Assembly (NCBI GenBank): GCA_018398585.1
Contig: JAGTTD010000001.1
Location: forward strand, 23,319,438 to 23,383,437
Length of the DNA stretch: 64,000 bases
DNA from: Simmondsia chinensis
Taxonomy: Eukaryota; Streptophyta; Magnoliopsida; Caryophyllales; Simmondsiaceae
Direction: 5' to 3'
A model generated the notes under the pieces. It was not told the origin of the DNA and made no database searches. It was given only the letters and a program-made list of their open reading frames with translations. The position numbers were made by a program, and so were the translations under genes. Of the stretch, positions 11,557 through 22,486 are shown in pieces (position 1 is the stretch's first letter; each line of letters begins with the position of its first letter).

Positions 11557-11851
11557 GATTAAGAACGTGCAATCTCATTATACAAATAATATAATCACAT
11601 ATTAATAAATTGATAGATCTAAATTAATTATTAACACTCTAACGATTTAAACAATTTTAAATAGTTACCATAAACAATCTAATTTAACTATTAATTCTTT
11701 AACGATTTGAACAATTTAAATCTTACTTTAAATAATCTTTCCTTCTTAATAAAATTTCTATTTTATTAAATCGCAAGTCTATTTATTTTGATCTTATTGT
11801 ACCTCTTCATGCATATTATGAATGTACTAAGAGTCTAGCTTTAATACTAAT

Positions 11852-12301
11852 TGTTGGGTTCACAGTTCTTTAACTGTGGTGACAACAAAAGGCACCTATC
11901 AGAGCACTCAGCATTGGAGACTCTTCAGTACCTAAGGCCCTGGGCGGAGAGTCAAGCTTCATGACACCTCACATGCGAGAGTTCCCGAGAATTGGGTTAT
12001 CTCTATAGATCCCTGTGCTCTGATACTAATTATTGGGTTCACAGTTCTCCAACTATGGTCACAACAAAGGGCACCTATCAAAGCATTTAGTGTAGGAGAC
12101 TCTTCTCTCCATGGTTATCAAAATAGGATCGTAAAAAATCAAGTAGGATGGTAGTAGGATCGGTAGGATCGGCGATTCTACACGATCCTACCGATCCTAC
12201 TTGAGTCATACAATATAAAAAAATAATTAATTAAAAAAAATTTACTTTTTTTTTTTTTAAACCCCCCAACCCCCCTCTTTTTTCTGTCTCATCCTCCCCC
12301 G

Positions 12302-12335
<34 letters not shown>

Positions 12336-13359
12336 CTTTTTTTCACACGGCTCCCCACCTCCCTCACTCCGTCCCCCCCTCCCCTTCCCCTTCCCCTTAA
12401 CCTAACCCCACCACGCCACCGGCCGATTGCCGTAGCCACGCCACCACGAGCCACCGATGGACTGCCCTAACCACCAGCCAACTGACCTACGGGCCACACA
12501 CAAACCATAGCTCATTTCTTTTTGGGTAAATCCCTAATTTTGTTCAATTTCTTATTCTTCTAGTATATTATTGAGTTACATGGGTAATTATTTTGACTTT
12601 CATTTTGTTTATTTTACGCTTGGTTTTGTTTTGCTTTGTTTAATTTCTATTTTTTGTTCAAAAAAGTTTTGCTTTGTTTATCTAAGTGCCCATTGTAATT
12701 TTTGTGTTGAATTATTGATTACTTGATTGTGGTCAATTTTATGGATTTTATTGCATTTCTTCAATTTTATAATGCAATATATTGATCCCTAGTTTTAATG
12801 GTAACTTGATTGTTAATTTATATTTTGTATTGAACTAAAAATTTGTTTACCTTACTAATATCATATTCACTAACTATGATGCCTCCTCTTTTTAATTTTA
12901 GTCTTAAGTTGTACTTGTGTTATTCATATATTTAACTTATATATTGTGTTATTATTATACTTAACTTATATATTTAAGATCTATCAATTATATTTGATTT
13001 TGATACTTATGAAATTGAACTTAATGCGATTTTTGCACTTATGAGTTTCTAATGTATTATGAAACTAATGTTTTTTGCACTTTTTGATGTTATGTATTAT
13101 ATATTTGAGGCTTATAATGGGATTTTTATAGATAAAAGTTATTATTTTACACATAAAGTAGAATCTTATGATTCTCGATCCGATTCTACGATCCCGATCC
13201 TGAGGACCTCTCACCAATCCTACGTAGAATCCTGATTCTGGCAACCTTGCTTCTCACTGCCTAAGCCCCTGAGTGGAGAGTTATGCTTCGTGATACCTCA
13301 CGAGCGAGAGTTCCCGAGAATAGAGTTATCTCTATAGATCCCTTAGCTTTGATACCAAT
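11852..13359 (-). repeat. Two tandem relict-primer-site modules at the A2 LTR end
   Basis: Each module begins with ttgggttcacagtt (plus-strand reading) and ends with ctctgatacta or ctttgatacca followed by ATTGTT or ATTATT. In the sense direction each is a primer-site-like TGGTATCAGAG, about 150 bp of leader-like DNA, and a new LTR-like end AACCCAACA. Module 1 is 179 bp. Module 2 is interrupted by a hAT element. Single modules occur at 3068-3252, 36466-36655, 43090-43280 and 52838-53040. A1 has none. Confidence 0.7.
12110..13249. mobile_element. Non-autonomous hAT element with 8-bp duplication
   Basis: The ends are imperfect inverted repeats: CATGGTTATCAAAATAGGAT at the left, and the right end reversed reads CAAGGTTGCCAGAATCAGGAT. 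The flanks CTTCTCTC (12102-12109) and CTTCTCAC (13250-13257) are an 8-bp duplication with one mismatch, typical of hAT. Just inside each end are repeated GGATCGG/CGATCC motifs, likely transposase-binding sites. The inside has a C run at 12302-12332, a GC-rich block (12340-12480) and AT-rich filler. No transposase is encoded. The glycine-rich frame on the minus strand (12257-12454) comes from the C run. Confidence 0.75.
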
Positions 13360-14553
13360 TGTTAGGACGAATTTCAAAACTTTTCCCTTATATTATTGAA
13401 TTAGCACAACAGAAGGGTTTAGAATTCTTAATTCTAAACCTAAGGTTGATTTAAAATTCCTAATTTCAAATCTACATATTTAAATTCTCAATTTAAATCT
13501 ACAGGCCTTTACTCTAATATATTCATAATAATAACATGTACTTAAAATAGGCATAATAAGAAAAACTGTGAATAAATAGAAAAACAAAAACTTAAATGAG
13601 AAGGAAAGAACATACCTGGAATTACTCCAAAATAAGAATACCAGAAGGATAATAATAACTCCTAAGAAAGCCAAGAAAACCGAGAGAACACCGAGACCCA
13701 GCAGCCTTCTATGCAATGACCTTGAACCACCCGGAGAGTGGGCTCCGAAAAATATTAAATTGAGGAAAGAAAATTTTAAATGGAAAATTTTCTCTCCAAT
13801 AGGGTGTTCAAAAGTTAATACTTTCTAAAACCCTTAATTTTAAACTGATGCCAAACCTTTGGAACATGTACCTCTATTTATAGTAGTATACCAGAGCAAC
13901 AAATTACAAATATTTCGATGTGGGATTCGCCAGTATAAATAAAAACACAGCACTTAACATAAAAAAAGGGTCAAAACGTGTCGTTTCATTGCACAGTTCA
14001 TGCGTGCTTTTGCCCTGTCACTACGTGCCATGTGGCATGCGGTGATTGGTCTGAGCATGATGGCGCGGATCCTCCCCTTAGGAGTCGCGCGTTGATTGAT
14101 CCATCCGTGTAGTCACATATCGCGAGACCTGTGCGGGATTTTTGTATTTTTGTATTTTTTTTAATTTTTTAATTTTGCTTTGTTTCCCACATGTAAAAAT
14201 TCATCTTATAAATTTTAATTTTAAAAATTCCTTTATTTTATAATTTTTAAATTTTATTCATCACGTGAATAATGTTTGGCAAAATTAAATTTACTCATCT
14301 CATGAAAAAATAATTAATCTCATAAATTCTTTAATATTTTTTCGATGGCAATAAATACAAGGGCTTGCACAGGGACCTTAGGGGCAATGTAAATCTAGCT
14401 CGAAATGGGTTAAATTAACCATCTCATAATATAATTTAATTATCATTTTATGGGACTTAATTCCACTTGATAAATCCCACTGCACTCTGGACTAAAACTA
14501 TTTATTCGATATCTCCCAAATAGACTGTATTGATGACAACCCTTCCACTAGAT

Positions 14554-15050
14554 GTCCATGATATTGAATATGGTAAGATCATAAGATAAGCCACGTTTAT
14601 ATATCAAAAGATTTGCTGTGTAAGATGTTTTAGAAAGTGCTCTAAAAGTACAACAAATGGCTTGTGTTAGATGAATTGATAGTATGAAATATTGTGACAC
14701 TACAGCTTGATACAACTTATAGTGTAGATGATGTATTAGATATATCCTCAACCACATTATTGTCATGCTAAGAACATGAGAGCTTTGGTGTAGTGGGAGG
14801 ATGGTCAGGGTCACCGGACGAATTAATGTCTTCAGTCTTAATGGTTAAGCATGATGGTGAATCCGATCCTTGAGACAACAACGAGACTCTTAAGTATAAA
14901 GATGAAGACCAATGGGTCAAGACAATAAAAGTTGAGTTAAAGTAATTGTATTTTAACTAAGTTTGGAGCTTGTAGAGCCGTCAAAAGGCATTAAATCCAT
15001 TAGATTGGATCAGAATGGATCAACAAGTATAAAGAGTTCATTGGACATAG
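14554..15050 (+). pseudogene. Old copia pol piece (A0), integrase C-terminus to RT start
   Basis: Read on the plus strand, this stretch runs parallel to A1 from about 19640 to 20110. Markers are a decayed R-C-S-G-R-I-V region (14783-14810), K-D-E-D-Q-W-V (14895-14930) and the linker leading to G-I-K-P near 14990. Many stops are present and divergence from A1 is strong. It is probably the right stub of the same old copy as 2994-3067. It is cut on the right by the A1 LTR. Confidence 0.6.
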
Positions 15051-16613
15051 TGTTAGGAATAATGCCCTGGAAATCCAAATTTATCTTATAAATGTTACTC
15101 TATTAATGAATGAGATTGAAGTTCTGGTCGTTTCCTTATTAAATTTGTGTAAGTGAGCATATATGTTGCATGTGATTTTCTTTTAAGTGACGTCCATGAG
15201 ATGGATGTAGTCATAGTCCTCATATTACTTTTTACATATTTGTTCTAAGTGGCTTATGAGATCAAGCCATAGATAGACTTGGAGCAAATGGAATGGAAAG
15301 TTATTTGACAAACCCATAGTCGGTTACAAGTTTGGACTACTTGTCTGTTAAGACTATGACTTAACACTTTAGATGACTTGTCTTGGTCATGCGGATGGCG
15401 ATTCAAAAGTGTTAGATTGGTGTGGTTAAGAAGATTGATACACTGAGTTGGACCACATGGGTTACTTGTTTCTAGACGACTATTAGACATTAGTGATTCA
15501 TGTTACACTATCTGAATAGCGACTCAAAATCCTGAGAGTATTCTAGACTTGTGCATGGAATGTTAGTTACTTTGGTGTACTGTAAGTAAGGTCTTGATAA
15601 ATGATTGAATTCCTATGTACACTGGTAGCGGCGTGAAATGTGACAACGATCAGGTATTCAATAGAGAATTTATAGTCTCTTATGACATACAAATGCCCCC
15701 TTAGTTGATTAGCAAGCATTTGAATTAATTCAAAATCTTTGGCCAAAATGTTCCAAGTGTTTGACATTTGGAATTTATACTGTGAATATGCTTAAGTATA
15801 ATTGAATTATTCAGTAAAGGGCAAGTCAGTAACTAAAGGTGAAGCTATGAGAAAAATAATGGTAGTACATGGGCATCTCATAGTGGGGTTGTTGTTGCAA
15901 AAATAGACTATCTGGGAATTATCGAATAAATGGTTTAAGTCTAGAGTGCAGTAAGATTTATTTAGTGAATTAAGTCTTATTAAATGGTAATTTAATTTTA
16001 TCATGAGATGGTAATTAATTTAACCCTTTGGGAGCTAGATTTGAATTGTTCGTGAGACCCTTGCATATTTCTCTATTTTTATTGCCATCAGAAAAATATT
16101 AAAGAATTCATGAGATGAATTATTTATTAATGAGATGAGTAAATTTATATTTGCCAAATATTATTAATAAGATGAATAAAAATTAAAAATTATAAAGTAA
16201 AATAATTTTTAAAAATTAAAATTCACGGGAAATAAAACAAAAAAAATTACAAATGCACAGGTCATGATCCGCGTCGCGGGAATCAGACCTACCTGCTTGC
16301 TACACGATCTTGATATTATTGTGGTATTCTAGTTTCGTTTATTTGGAGCAATGCCAAGTATTCTTCTTTCCTTTCTCTTTTAGGTATTTTGCTTTTTTAT
16401 TTATTTACAGTATTCTTATTCTGCTAGTTTTAACTCATGCTATTATTACAAATATATTGGAGTAGAGGCATGTAGATTTAAATTGGAAATTTAAATCTAT
16501 GGATTTAGAATTAGTAATTTTAAATCAACTTAGGTTCAAATTTAGGAATTTTAAACCCTTTCACTGCTCTAGTTTAATAAACTTAGGAAAAATTTTTGAA
16601 ATTCGCCCCAACA
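15051..16613 (+). repeat. 5' LTR of copia A1, promoter part deleted
   Basis: It begins TGTTAGGAATAATGCC and ends CGCCCCAACA, followed by the primer site. Compared with the A1 3' LTR, about 400 bp are missing around 16305-16320, the part that in the 3' LTR contains the TATA box agtataaatagggg (about 46997-47010). It lacks the terminal module found in A2 and A3. Confidence 0.85.
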
Positions 16614-16615
16614 AT

Positions 16616-16628
16616 TGGTATCAGAGCC
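16616..16628 (+). other. A1 primer-binding site (initiator Met tRNA)
   Basis: TGGTATCAGAGCC, two bases after the LTR end, is complementary to the 3' end of plant initiator methionine tRNA. This fixes the LTR boundary and the element's direction. Confidence 0.9.
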
Positions 16629-17680
16629 AGCATCTGATTACATTCATAATATATATGATAGGTATAATAAGATTGAAATAAATAGACTTGCGATTTTAAT
16701 AAAATAGTGATTTTATTAAGAAGGAAAGGTAGTTTAATTTGATTTTGATAATAATCAAAGTACCGGTTTAAATTGTTTAAATCGACAACAAATTAATAGT
16801 TAATTCAGATGTGTCAATGTAGATTCATTAAAATTATATTCATATTATTCGTATGATGAGATTATGCATAGTAGATCAAGATTTACGAAATCGGATAAAT
16901 TGATTTGATAAGACAAGATTCAATTTTTTTTTTAAAAAGAAAAAATATAAATAAGTAATTTTTTTTAACTGCTGATGTTGACGGCAGTAATTTTTAATTT
17001 AAAAAATTTATTTTGGGAAGTGTAGACGTCAGTACTTGTTTATGTAATTATAATTAGTAATTAATTTTTATTAATTGATTTTAGAATGAGATTCTAATGG
17101 AGATTATGAGATAATCTAAGAAGTAAATGCAATTTAATTAAAACCACTAGTTTATAAAATTCAAGTTGGAGCGAGGTTCAATTTTTGAAACCTCATGGTC
17201 TCCATTACCAGTCTAGCAGTATAGTGAATTGGCATCACTCCCCGTGGAGGGTGTCGGTTTGCAGGTTATAGGGTTAAACTTCTATTAGGATAAACCAAAC
17301 TGCAAAGACGTAATGTGGCCATGCTATCGTGGAGTATTACGTGTATTTGCATGGAGGTTTAGGTAATGGTTTACACTTGACTAGCATGATACATTAGCCT
17401 CCCCGAGAAGCTTTGTTGTGCTATTTTAGAGACTAGGGTAAAGTGGTGAGTTAACAATGTTTAGTAAGAGTTACAATAGATCATGTTAATTGAGAAAAGT
17501 TCTCACCCAAACTAATTTCAGATGATCCCGCTGCCGAGGAGTAAGGAGTGGTGTGTTTAGGTCATCATTGCATGCATGATAGTACAGTTTTGTGGATACT
17601 TGTCTTATTGTGTTTTCTAAATTAAAAGAATAGATGTCACTACATTATACTTGACTCGTATTAGATAGTTACACAAATGT
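16629..17680 (+). other. A1 5' leader, noncoding, with one twin hairpin
   Basis: An AT-rich leader without a supported gene. It holds a single copy of the twin hairpin: TTAGAATGAGATTCTAA at 17081-17097 and AGATTATGAGATAATCT at 17101-17117, each with 7-bp arms and a GAG loop. Several short out-of-frame ATGs are present. The gag-proximal part (17160-17560) is conserved with A2 and A3. Confidence 0.7.
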
Positions 17681-18411
17681 TTGTATTTACAGTGTTTTAA
17701 AATGCATACGGCTAGTGACTTTCACTCGATTCTAATACGTAATGTACTCACTCGACCGAATTACTTTGTGTGGAAAATCAAGTTGGACTTAGTTTTTGCA
17801 TACAAGGGTCTTGATTTTTTTCTCACTAAAGCTTGTCCACAGTACCCACCGCTAATTGCACAGCTTCTTCAAAAGAGCTTTACGAACGCTAGCATGGGGC
17901 TAATTAGTTAGCCAAGTGCTATGTATTGACCACAGTGTTAGAAGAACTCAAGCATCAGATGCTTAAGATGGACACAGCAGCTGAGATGATGAAACATTTA
18001 GAGGAAATGTTTAAACAACAATATAGAGTAGCTAAGAATGATCTGATAAGAAAGTTTCTCAATATGAGGATGTCTGAAGGAATGCCAATTAAAGAACACA
18101 TCATGAGTTTGATGGCATGTTTTTTAGAGCTAGAAATCCTTAGAGTTGAGTTTGACTGTAAAACTAAGTAGGACATCATCCTCAATTCACTGTCCAGCTC
18201 ATTCACTCAATTCAGGCTGAATGTTTCTATGAATAGTAAGAACTATTCGTTGCCTGAGCTAATGAAAGAGCTGCAAGCAACAGAGGACCAGTTGTGGGTA
18301 GAATGGAATGTCCAATCGACCCAAGCATCAAGGACAAGTGAGGAAGCTGAGAGAAAGTGTTCCCTTTGCGGGGATAAGGGCCACTGAACTAAGGATTGCA
18401 CTAAGGATATA
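17681..18411 (+). pseudogene. A1 gag (nucleocapsid/capsid precursor), broken
   Basis: Gag forms the virus-like particle that packages the element RNA. The first open piece (17681-17911) has the N-terminal N-Y-F-V-W-K-I-K-L-D-L block. The capsid-like core follows at 17926-18171, with the copia-typical H-L-E-E-M-F-K-Q-Q-Y and L-x-M-R-M-S-E-G. The last part (18172-18411) contains L-P-E-L-M-K-E-L-Q and a zinc knuckle C-S-L-C-G-D-K-G-H with a stop right after the His and the final Cys near 18400. At least three stops or shifts break it. This core is the section missing from A2 and A3. Confidence 0.8.
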
Positions 18412-18439
18412 ACTACTATTCTTACAGAGAGTGCTAAAC

Positions 18440-18960
18440 CATCTAGTGAAGGTATGTTGATATCTCACTTAGTTGAGTCATGTAGACATGAAAGTCGACT
18501 AGGATTCTGGTGTGTGGACTCGGGTTCAACTAATCATGTTTGTAATATGTTATAGGGGCTCAGGCTAACCAGAAGGTTGCATGATGGAAAGGTGTACCTA
18601 ATGATTGGAGATGGTACTAGAGTTGTGGTCTTAAGAGTAGGAGATGTTAGCTTAGTCTTTAGTGGTAAGAGTTTTGTTTATCTGTACCTGCAATGCACAG
18701 AAATTTGATTTTTGTGTCTCGATTAGTGGACAATGGTTATTTAGTTAATTTTGGTTGTGAATTGTTTATTTGCAAAGATACATGTGTGGATGATTTATTC
18801 ATGGTATTTCCTAATCAAAACTTTGATACTAGCTTAAACGAATCTAACACAAGCTCACTTGTTCAATCTCTTTAAAGAAAACAACCTGAAAGAGATAATG
18901 CTTACACATGGCACCAACATTTAGATCACATTAATTTGAACAGGATCCAAAGAGGTAAAA
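18440..18960 (+). pseudogene. A1 pol, protease and GAG-pre-integrase domain
   Basis: The protease active site W-C-V-D-S-G-S-T is intact near 18510-18535, followed by the D-G-T-R-V-V-V-L flap-like segment. The open part 18693-18875 covers the R-N-L-I-F-V-S-R-L block. The zinc-binding H-x3-H lies at about 18910-18930, in H-Q-H-L-D-H-I-N. A stop after N-M-L and others break the frame. The enzyme would cut the Gag-Pol polyprotein. Confidence 0.75.
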
Positions 18961-19860
18961 CATGGACTTGAAGTCATCACCAGTCTGCGAATCCTACATA
19001 GAAGGTAAGATGACCAAGTCTGTCTTTAGGTTTAAAGGCAACAGGGTTGGTGACTTGCTTGAGTTGCTTCACACGAAATGAACGTTCAAGCAAGAGGGGG
19101 GTATGAGTACTTCATCACATTCACCTATGATTATTCAAGGTATGGATATATTTTTATAATGAGACATAAGTCGAACTCTTTTAAAAAGTTCAAATAGTAG
19201 AAAGTTGAAGTTGAAAAGTAATCAAGTAAATAAGTAAAGTCACTTTGATCACATCGATGTGGAGAATATCTTTTGAGTGAATTTCTGGATTTCCTAACTG
19301 CAAATGGGATAAGATCTCGTCTTTCGGCTTTGGGTACATCGTAGCATAATGGGGTTGCAGAAAGAAGGAATAAGACATTGTTAGTTACGGTAAGGTCCAT
19401 AATGAGTCATGCTACCTTACCAATCTCTTTTTGGGGTTATGCTTTAAAGACGGCAGCATATCTTCTTAACTTAGTTCCATCTAAGTCAGTTCCTAAAACG
19501 TTTATGGAGTTATGGTCTGGGTGAAAGCAAAGTGTAGGGTACCTTTGAATTTGGGGGTGCCCAGCACATGTGTTGAAAAAGAATTCTGACAAGTTAGAAT
19601 CAAGGACGGAGGTGTGTATGTTTGTTGGTTATCCCAAAGGAACAAGGGGTGGTCTTTTCTACAATCCTTCTAATCAAAACATTTTTATAAGTACGAATGT
19701 GAAATACTTAGAGGGGAATTTTATAATAGACTACAAAAGCAAAAGCAGAGTAGTGTTAGAGGAATTAAAAGACAATTAGGCTAATTCTGAACAACTAGAC
19801 ACAACTCGAGACACAGTGGATGCATTAGATGCATCTACTGACAGGGTCGAGAATGTTACA
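18961..19860 (+). pseudogene. A1 pol, integrase
   Basis: Integrase inserts the cDNA into the genome. Recognisable parts are the C-x2-C end of the zinc finger (about 18980-19015), a degraded first Asp region (19060-19090), and the H-N-G-V-A-E-R-R-N-K block with the catalytic Glu near 19350. The C-terminal region S-F-W-G-Y-A-L-K-T-A-A-Y-L-L-N lies at 19420-19470 and the open piece 19570-19779 ends the domain. GGTTAT occurs at 19435-19440 and 19627-19632; these are the end points of the 192-bp deletion seen in A2 and A3. Many stops are present. Confidence 0.75.
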
Positions 19861-20830
19861 AGTACACGATAGCCTAGGTGTAGTGGAAGGATTGTCATGG
19901 CACCTGATAGGTTCACGGCGGGAGCCTTAATGGTAGACCGTGCCATTGAACTTGATCCTCTCAGCTACAATGAGGCAATTAAAGACAAGGTTGATGACTA
20001 GTGGGTCTCAGTAATGAAATCTGAGATAGGATCTATGTATTTTAATCAGGTCTAAGAACTTGTAGAGGCGCCTGTTGGCATTAAGCCCATTGGTTGTAAA
20101 TGGGTCTACAAGAAGAAAAGAGAAGTGGATGAGAAGGTAGACACCTTTAAGACAAGACTAGTTGTTAAGGGTTTTACCCAAAATGAAGGAATCGATTATG
20201 ATGAGACCTTCTCAGCAGTGGCCATGCTAAAGTCCATAAGGATATTCCTATCCATTGCAGCTCATTATGATTATGAGATTTGGCAAATGGATGTCAAAAT
20301 GGCCTTTTTGAATGGTCGTCTTGAAGAAGACATCAATATGGTGCAACCAGTCGGTTTAATTTGCAAAAATCAGGAGCATATGGTATGCAAACTGAATAAG
20401 TCCATATATAGAATGAAGCAAGCATCATGCTCATGGGATATTAGATGCAATGAGGCGATAAAATCCTATGGGTTTGAGCGATTGATTGAGGAACCATACG
20501 TGTACAAACGACAACACGAGAAAGTAGTGACTTTCTTAGTATTATATGTCGACGATATACTAGTCATTGGGAATGATGTAGGGGTGTTATTAGCCGTAAA
20601 GATTTGGTTTTCAAGTTAATTCGATATGAAGGACTTAGAAGAACCCAGCTGTAATCTTGGGATCAAGCTTTTGTGAGATCATAAGAGTAGGATGTTGGGT
20701 CTTTCTCAAGCCACTTATATTGATAATGTTGTCAAGGTATGGCATGGAGGACTCTAAAAAGTGCTTTTGCCTTTCAGGCATGGAGTCCCTCTTTCCTTAT
20801 AGTAGTGTCCTAAGACACCTCAAGAGCAGG
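19861..20830 (+). pseudogene. A1 pol, reverse transcriptase
   Basis: The copia RT is readable nearly throughout. It has the linker with R-C-S-G-R-I-V, G-I-K-P-I-G-C-K-W-V-Y-K-K-K (20075-20120), then an open run of 164 codons at 20125-20619 with V-K-G-F-T-Q, A-V-A-M-L-K-S-I-R, Q-M-D-V-K-M-A-F-L-N-G and the catalytic L-Y-V-D-D-I-L near 20545-20565. A stop follows V-K-I-W-F-S-S. The thumb and connection (20620-20830) are shifted in frame. Confidence 0.85.
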
Positions 20831-21430
20831 AGCAAATGAGGAATGTCCCATATGCTTCAGCTGTGGGAAGCCTCATGTATGCCATGTTGTGCATGAGACT
20901 AGATGTCTGCTATGCTATTGGTATGGTAAGCAGATATCAGTCTAACCCAGGTTCGATGCACTGGGTGGCAGTGAAGCATATTCTCAAGTACTTGACAAGA
21001 ACTAGAGATTATATGTTGATCTTTCAAAGTGACAAGCTAGTTCCAATTGGCTATACTGATTCAGACCTCCTGTCAGTTAGAGATGCCAGATGTTCAATAT
21101 CTGGATATGTCTTTACCCTTAAACAAGGAGCTATAAGTTGGAGGAGTGCCAAGTAGTCATGTATTGTTAACGACACCATGGAAGCCGAATATGTTGCAGC
21201 TTCAGAAGATGCAAAGGAGGAATGTTGGCTCAAAAAGTTCCTGATGGATCTTGAGGTTGTTAGAGTTGGTCTAACACCAGTTGCAGTCTTTTATGGAAAC
21301 TTGGGTGAGATAGTGATCTTATAGAACAATAACCTTATATATCTTTTTACAAAGACTTTGACTTAGAAGACCTTTGATTCACATTTAAGATGGGATGGGT
21401 ATAAAGTGTGTGCTAAATTGGATTTAGGAC
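20831..21430 (+). pseudogene. A1 pol, RNase H and pol end
   Basis: An open piece at 20836-21156 has the tether Y-A-S-A-V-G-S-L-M-Y-A-M and the RNase H start G-Y-T-D-S-D. It continues after a stop with T-M-E-A-E-Y-V-A-A-S-E-D-A-K-E, where the catalytic Glu is kept. The following C-D-N motif is changed to Y-G-N (about 21285-21300), so one catalytic Asp is lost. The polypurine tract aaatgggagat precedes the LTR at 21442. Confidence 0.8.
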
Positions 21431-21441
21431 AAATGGGAGAT

Positions 21442-22486
21442 TGTTAGGTATAGCGTCCTGGAAATCCAAATTTATCCTGTAAATGTCTCTTTATTAATGA
21501 ATGAGATTGAAGTTCAAGCCGTTTCCTCATTAAATTTGTGTAAATGAGCATATATGTTGCATGAGACTTTCTTTTAAGTGTCCATGAGATGGATGTAGTC
21601 CTCATATTGCTTTTTACATATTTGTTCTAAGTGGTTTACGAGATTAAGCCATAGACAGACTTGAAGAAAATGAAGTGGAAAGTTATTTGAAAAACTCGTA
21701 GTCGGTGACAAGCTTGGACTACTTGTCTGTTAAGACCATGACTTGACACTTTAGATGACTTGCCTGGGTCATGTGGATGGTGATCCGAAAATTTTAGGTT
21801 AGTGTGTTTAATAAGATTGATACACTGAGTTGGACCATGTGGGTTACTTGTTTCTAGACTACGATCGAAAATTAGCGATCCATGTTGCACGATCTGAACG
21901 ACGACTCTAAATCCTGAGAGTATTCTAGACTTGTGCATGGAATGTTAGTTACTTTGGTATACTATAAGTAAGGTCTTGATAAATGACTAAAGTCCCATGT
22001 ACATTGGATAGTGGCATGAAGTGCAACAAAGATCAGGTATTCAATAGGGAATCTATAGTCTCTTACAAGATACAGATGCCCCCTTAATTGATTCGCAAGC
22101 ATTTGAATTAATTCGAGATCTTTGGCCAAAGTGTTCCAAGTGTTTGACATTTGGAATTTATATTGTGAATATGTTCAGGTATAATTAAATTATTCAGTAA
22201 AGAGCGAGTCGGTAACTAATGAAGAAGCTTTGAGAAAATTAATGGTAGTAGTTATAATTATTTTCGTCATGGACATCTCATAGGGGGGTTGTTGTAAGAA
22301 TAGTCTATTTGGGAATTATCGAATAAATGGTTTAAGTCTAGAGTGCAGTGAGATTTATTTAGTGGAATTAAGTCTCATTAAAAGGTAATTAAATTTTATC
22401 ATGAGGTGATAATAAATTTAACCCATTTAGAGCAAGATTTAAATTATACCTAAGGTCCATGTGCAAGCCTCTATTTTTATTGCCAT
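21442..22486 (+). repeat. 3' LTR of A1, first segment
   Basis: Begins TGTTAGGTATAGCG after the polypurine tract and follows the 5' LTR closely until the tattGCCAT at 22482-22486, where the solo Athila-like LTR enters. The sequence continues after the duplicated GCCAT at 23908. Confidence 0.85.

Larger units (their letters stand above)
10330..11851 (-). other. A2 5' leader (noncoding) with primer site
   Basis: This is the long AT-rich 5' leader between LTR and gag. The degenerate Met-tRNA primer site lies at about 11832-11850 on the minus strand (ctagctttaatactaat read on the plus strand). The middle carries the repeat arrays annotated separately. The gag-proximal third (10440-10870) parallels the A1 leader at 17160-17560, including the 'ctcctcgggaaggccaatgcatcatgctag' type block. 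No reading frame is supported. Confidence 0.7.
3068..14553 (-). mobile_element. Copia element A2 (non-autonomous deletion derivative, -)
   Basis: Ty1/copia order is readable on the minus strand: 5' LTR (right, 11852-14553, truncated), Met-tRNA primer site, leader with repeats, gag remnant, protease, integrase, RT, RNase H remnant, polypurine tract and 3' LTR (left, 3068-5187). It is interrupted by M (6086-8575) and a non-autonomous hAT (12110-13249). Compared with A1 it lacks the gag core, 64 codons of the integrase C-terminal region and 137 codons across the RT/RNase H junction; A3 lacks the same parts. The outer end of the right LTR is lost at 14553, so no target duplication can be read. 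Confidence 0.85.
11852..14553 (-). repeat. 5' LTR of copia A2, truncated and interrupted
   Basis: The LTR body starts at 13360 (TGTTAGGACG on the plus strand) and matches the 3' LTR up to 14553, in the ctagatgtccatga block. There it stops abruptly; roughly 640 bp of the LTR's sense-strand start are missing. Its sense-strand 3' end carries two modules in tandem (11852-12030 and 12031-13359), the second split by the hAT insertion. The break at 14553 joins directly to copia pol sequence. Confidence 0.75.

Noticed and set aside
12257..12454. Glycine/arginine-rich 65-residue frame on the minus strand
   Set aside because: It is produced by the C run and C-rich block inside the non-autonomous hAT; no protein family features.
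14548..14814. 88-residue minus-strand frame near A0
   Set aside because: The plus strand matches copia pol (A1 19640-19900); the minus frame is a shadow.
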